From: Gossypium raimondii
Lineage: Eukaryota; Streptophyta; Magnoliopsida; Malvales; Malvaceae
NCBI RefSeq assembly: GCF_025698545.1
Contig: NC_068569.1
Location: 18,662,001-18,726,000, forward strand
Direction of reading: 5' to 3'
Length of the DNA stretch: 64,000 bases
Every line of letters starts with the position of its first letter. Position 1 is the stretch's first letter. A program made the translations under genes and the position numbers. Of the stretch, positions 63,557 through 64,000 are shown one piece after another. The notes beneath the pieces were generated by a model. The model did not search any database. It saw only the letters and a list, made by a program, of their open reading frames with translations, and was not told the DNA's origin.

Positions 63557-63716
63557 ATACATTAACAGTTGTGCATTAAGTGGTGAGATCCCCTCAACAT
63601 TTGCTAAACTTAAAGAACTGCGAACTGTGTAAGAAAGACTCCCTAATGTTTATATAGGAGATTTCAAGGGAACTCTTTTGAAGGTCCAATACCATCCAGT
63701 TTAGGAAATCTAACAG
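63557..63716 (+). pseudogene. Leucine-rich-repeat receptor kinase exon fragments
   Basis: An exon-like piece 63557-63628 (INSCALSGEIPSTFAKLKEL, with CAG before and GTAAGA after) is followed by one at 63661-63715 (FQGNSFEGPIPSSLGNLT, GT after). These are LRR units like those of At1g56130/At1g53430-type LRR receptor kinases, in which 'SGEIPSTFA.LK' precedes 'GNSFEGPIPSSLSNLT' with another LRR in between. That middle LRR is missing here. Only 55-75 bases each, so a fragment, probably captured. Confidence 0.6.
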
Positions 63717-63770
63717 TACATTAGAGTTCAGCTTGTATAATTTGTTTGGATTCTTTCTGTCTTGAAGCAG

Positions 63771-63861
63771 ATATTACTGAATCTAAGCAGCTTTTGGATA
63801 AGCTTGTTGTGGTGAAGTATAATGGAGCTTTGGGAAAGAATATGGGTTTCGATGGTCCCGA
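63771..63861 (+). pseudogene. UDP-glucose pyrophosphorylase-like exon fragment
   Basis: Between a GCAG acceptor (ends 63770) and a GTAAGC donor (63862) the frame reads ITESKQLLDKLVVVKYNGAL and GKNMGFDGPE. The [20 protein letters not shown]-like nucleotide-binding loop of UGPase is recognisable, with altered residues (YNGALGKNMGF). It is one exon's worth only, so either a distant exon of a gene running off the window or a captured piece. Confidence 0.55.
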
Positions 63862-64000
63862 GTAAGCAATTATCTAACTTCTGGAAGTTTGATACTTATT
63901 TTTTTTCCAAGAAAATAGAAGCATTTCTTGATGATTCCATAGTTATATATTAAAGACTTGCCTCTACATAAATGAATATAGTTTCTGTGACATACATATA

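Larger units (their letters stand above)
59271..64000 (+). mobile_element. CACTA (En/Spm) transposon, left end and interior; runs off the window
   Basis: Starts CACTACACCAAAACAAGC, a CACTA-type terminus, followed at once by TTTTAGCGGCG subterminal units. The interior has two arrays of GCGGCG/CGCCGC hairpin units (59290-59820 and 61070-62060), a telomere-like tandem repeat between them, and non-transposase coding fragments from about 62130 to 63860. No transposase sequence is seen in the window and the right terminus (expected ...TGTAGTG, then a TGG duplication) is not reached. It is more than 4.7 kb long. Confidence 0.75.

Overview
The window looks like nuclear DNA of a flowering plant: AT-rich, GT-AG introns in the genes, a class II chloroplast-type DAHP synthase, EXORDIUM and UGT85 family genes, and dense plant transposon debris. 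The LTR, CACTA and tRNA-type SINE families resemble what I know from cotton (Gossypium, Malvaceae). That placement is inference from memory, not a database result.

Layout. Position 1-433 holds the first coding exon of an F-box protein (JMJ21-like) that leaves the window on the left (minus strand). At 745-1960 there is a long foldback repeat. At 2592-6002 a complete five-exon gene for plastid DAHP synthase (shikimate pathway entry) lies on the minus strand, with a MITE-like insertion close to its promoter. From 6.6 to 17 kb the sequence is AT-rich, with MITEs, foldbacks, a SINE and a LINE ORF1 fragment. At 17438-18623 there is an intact FBW2-like F-box/LRR gene (minus). At 21.3-25.0 kb a LINE RNase H fragment is cut by a 3181-bp LTR-type insertion with a 5-bp target-site duplication.

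From 28.5 to 51.7 kb lie a decayed PP2A activator (PTPA) copy, three intact EXORDIUM-family genes (30151, 43893 and 46995, all minus) and a fourth, broken EXORDIUM copy on the plus strand (50973-51703). FBW2, PTPA and EXORDIUM neighbour one another on Arabidopsis chromosome 4 as I recall the locus numbers, so this looks like a conserved block enlarged by transposons. The enlargement includes a long LTR in minus orientation (32.7-35.5 kb), a small solo LTR (35.5-36.2 kb) and a decayed Ty3/gypsy element with a chromodomain-like end and a 3' LTR (36.2-40.6 kb).

From 55.8 to 57.4 kb lies an intact two-exon UGT85-type glycosyltransferase (plus). Its promoter and 5' leader recur at 57.5-57.8 and 59.13-59.27 kb, so a tandem copy once followed. 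That copy is interrupted one base after its ATG by the end of a CACTA transposon, which runs to the right edge. The element carries GCGGCG hairpin arrays, a telomere-like tandem repeat and exon-like pieces resembling an LRR receptor kinase and a UDP-glucose pyrophosphorylase.

There is no operon logic here. The intact genes act separately: DAHP synthase in the plastid, FBW2 in SCF ubiquitin ligases, EXORDIUM proteins in the cell wall or apoplast in growth control, and UGT in small-molecule glucosylation. I found no rRNA, tRNA or CRISPR. The most noteworthy observations are the CACTA insertion at a start codon with probable gene capture, the LTR insertion splitting a LINE domain, and the decayed PTPA inside a conserved gene block.
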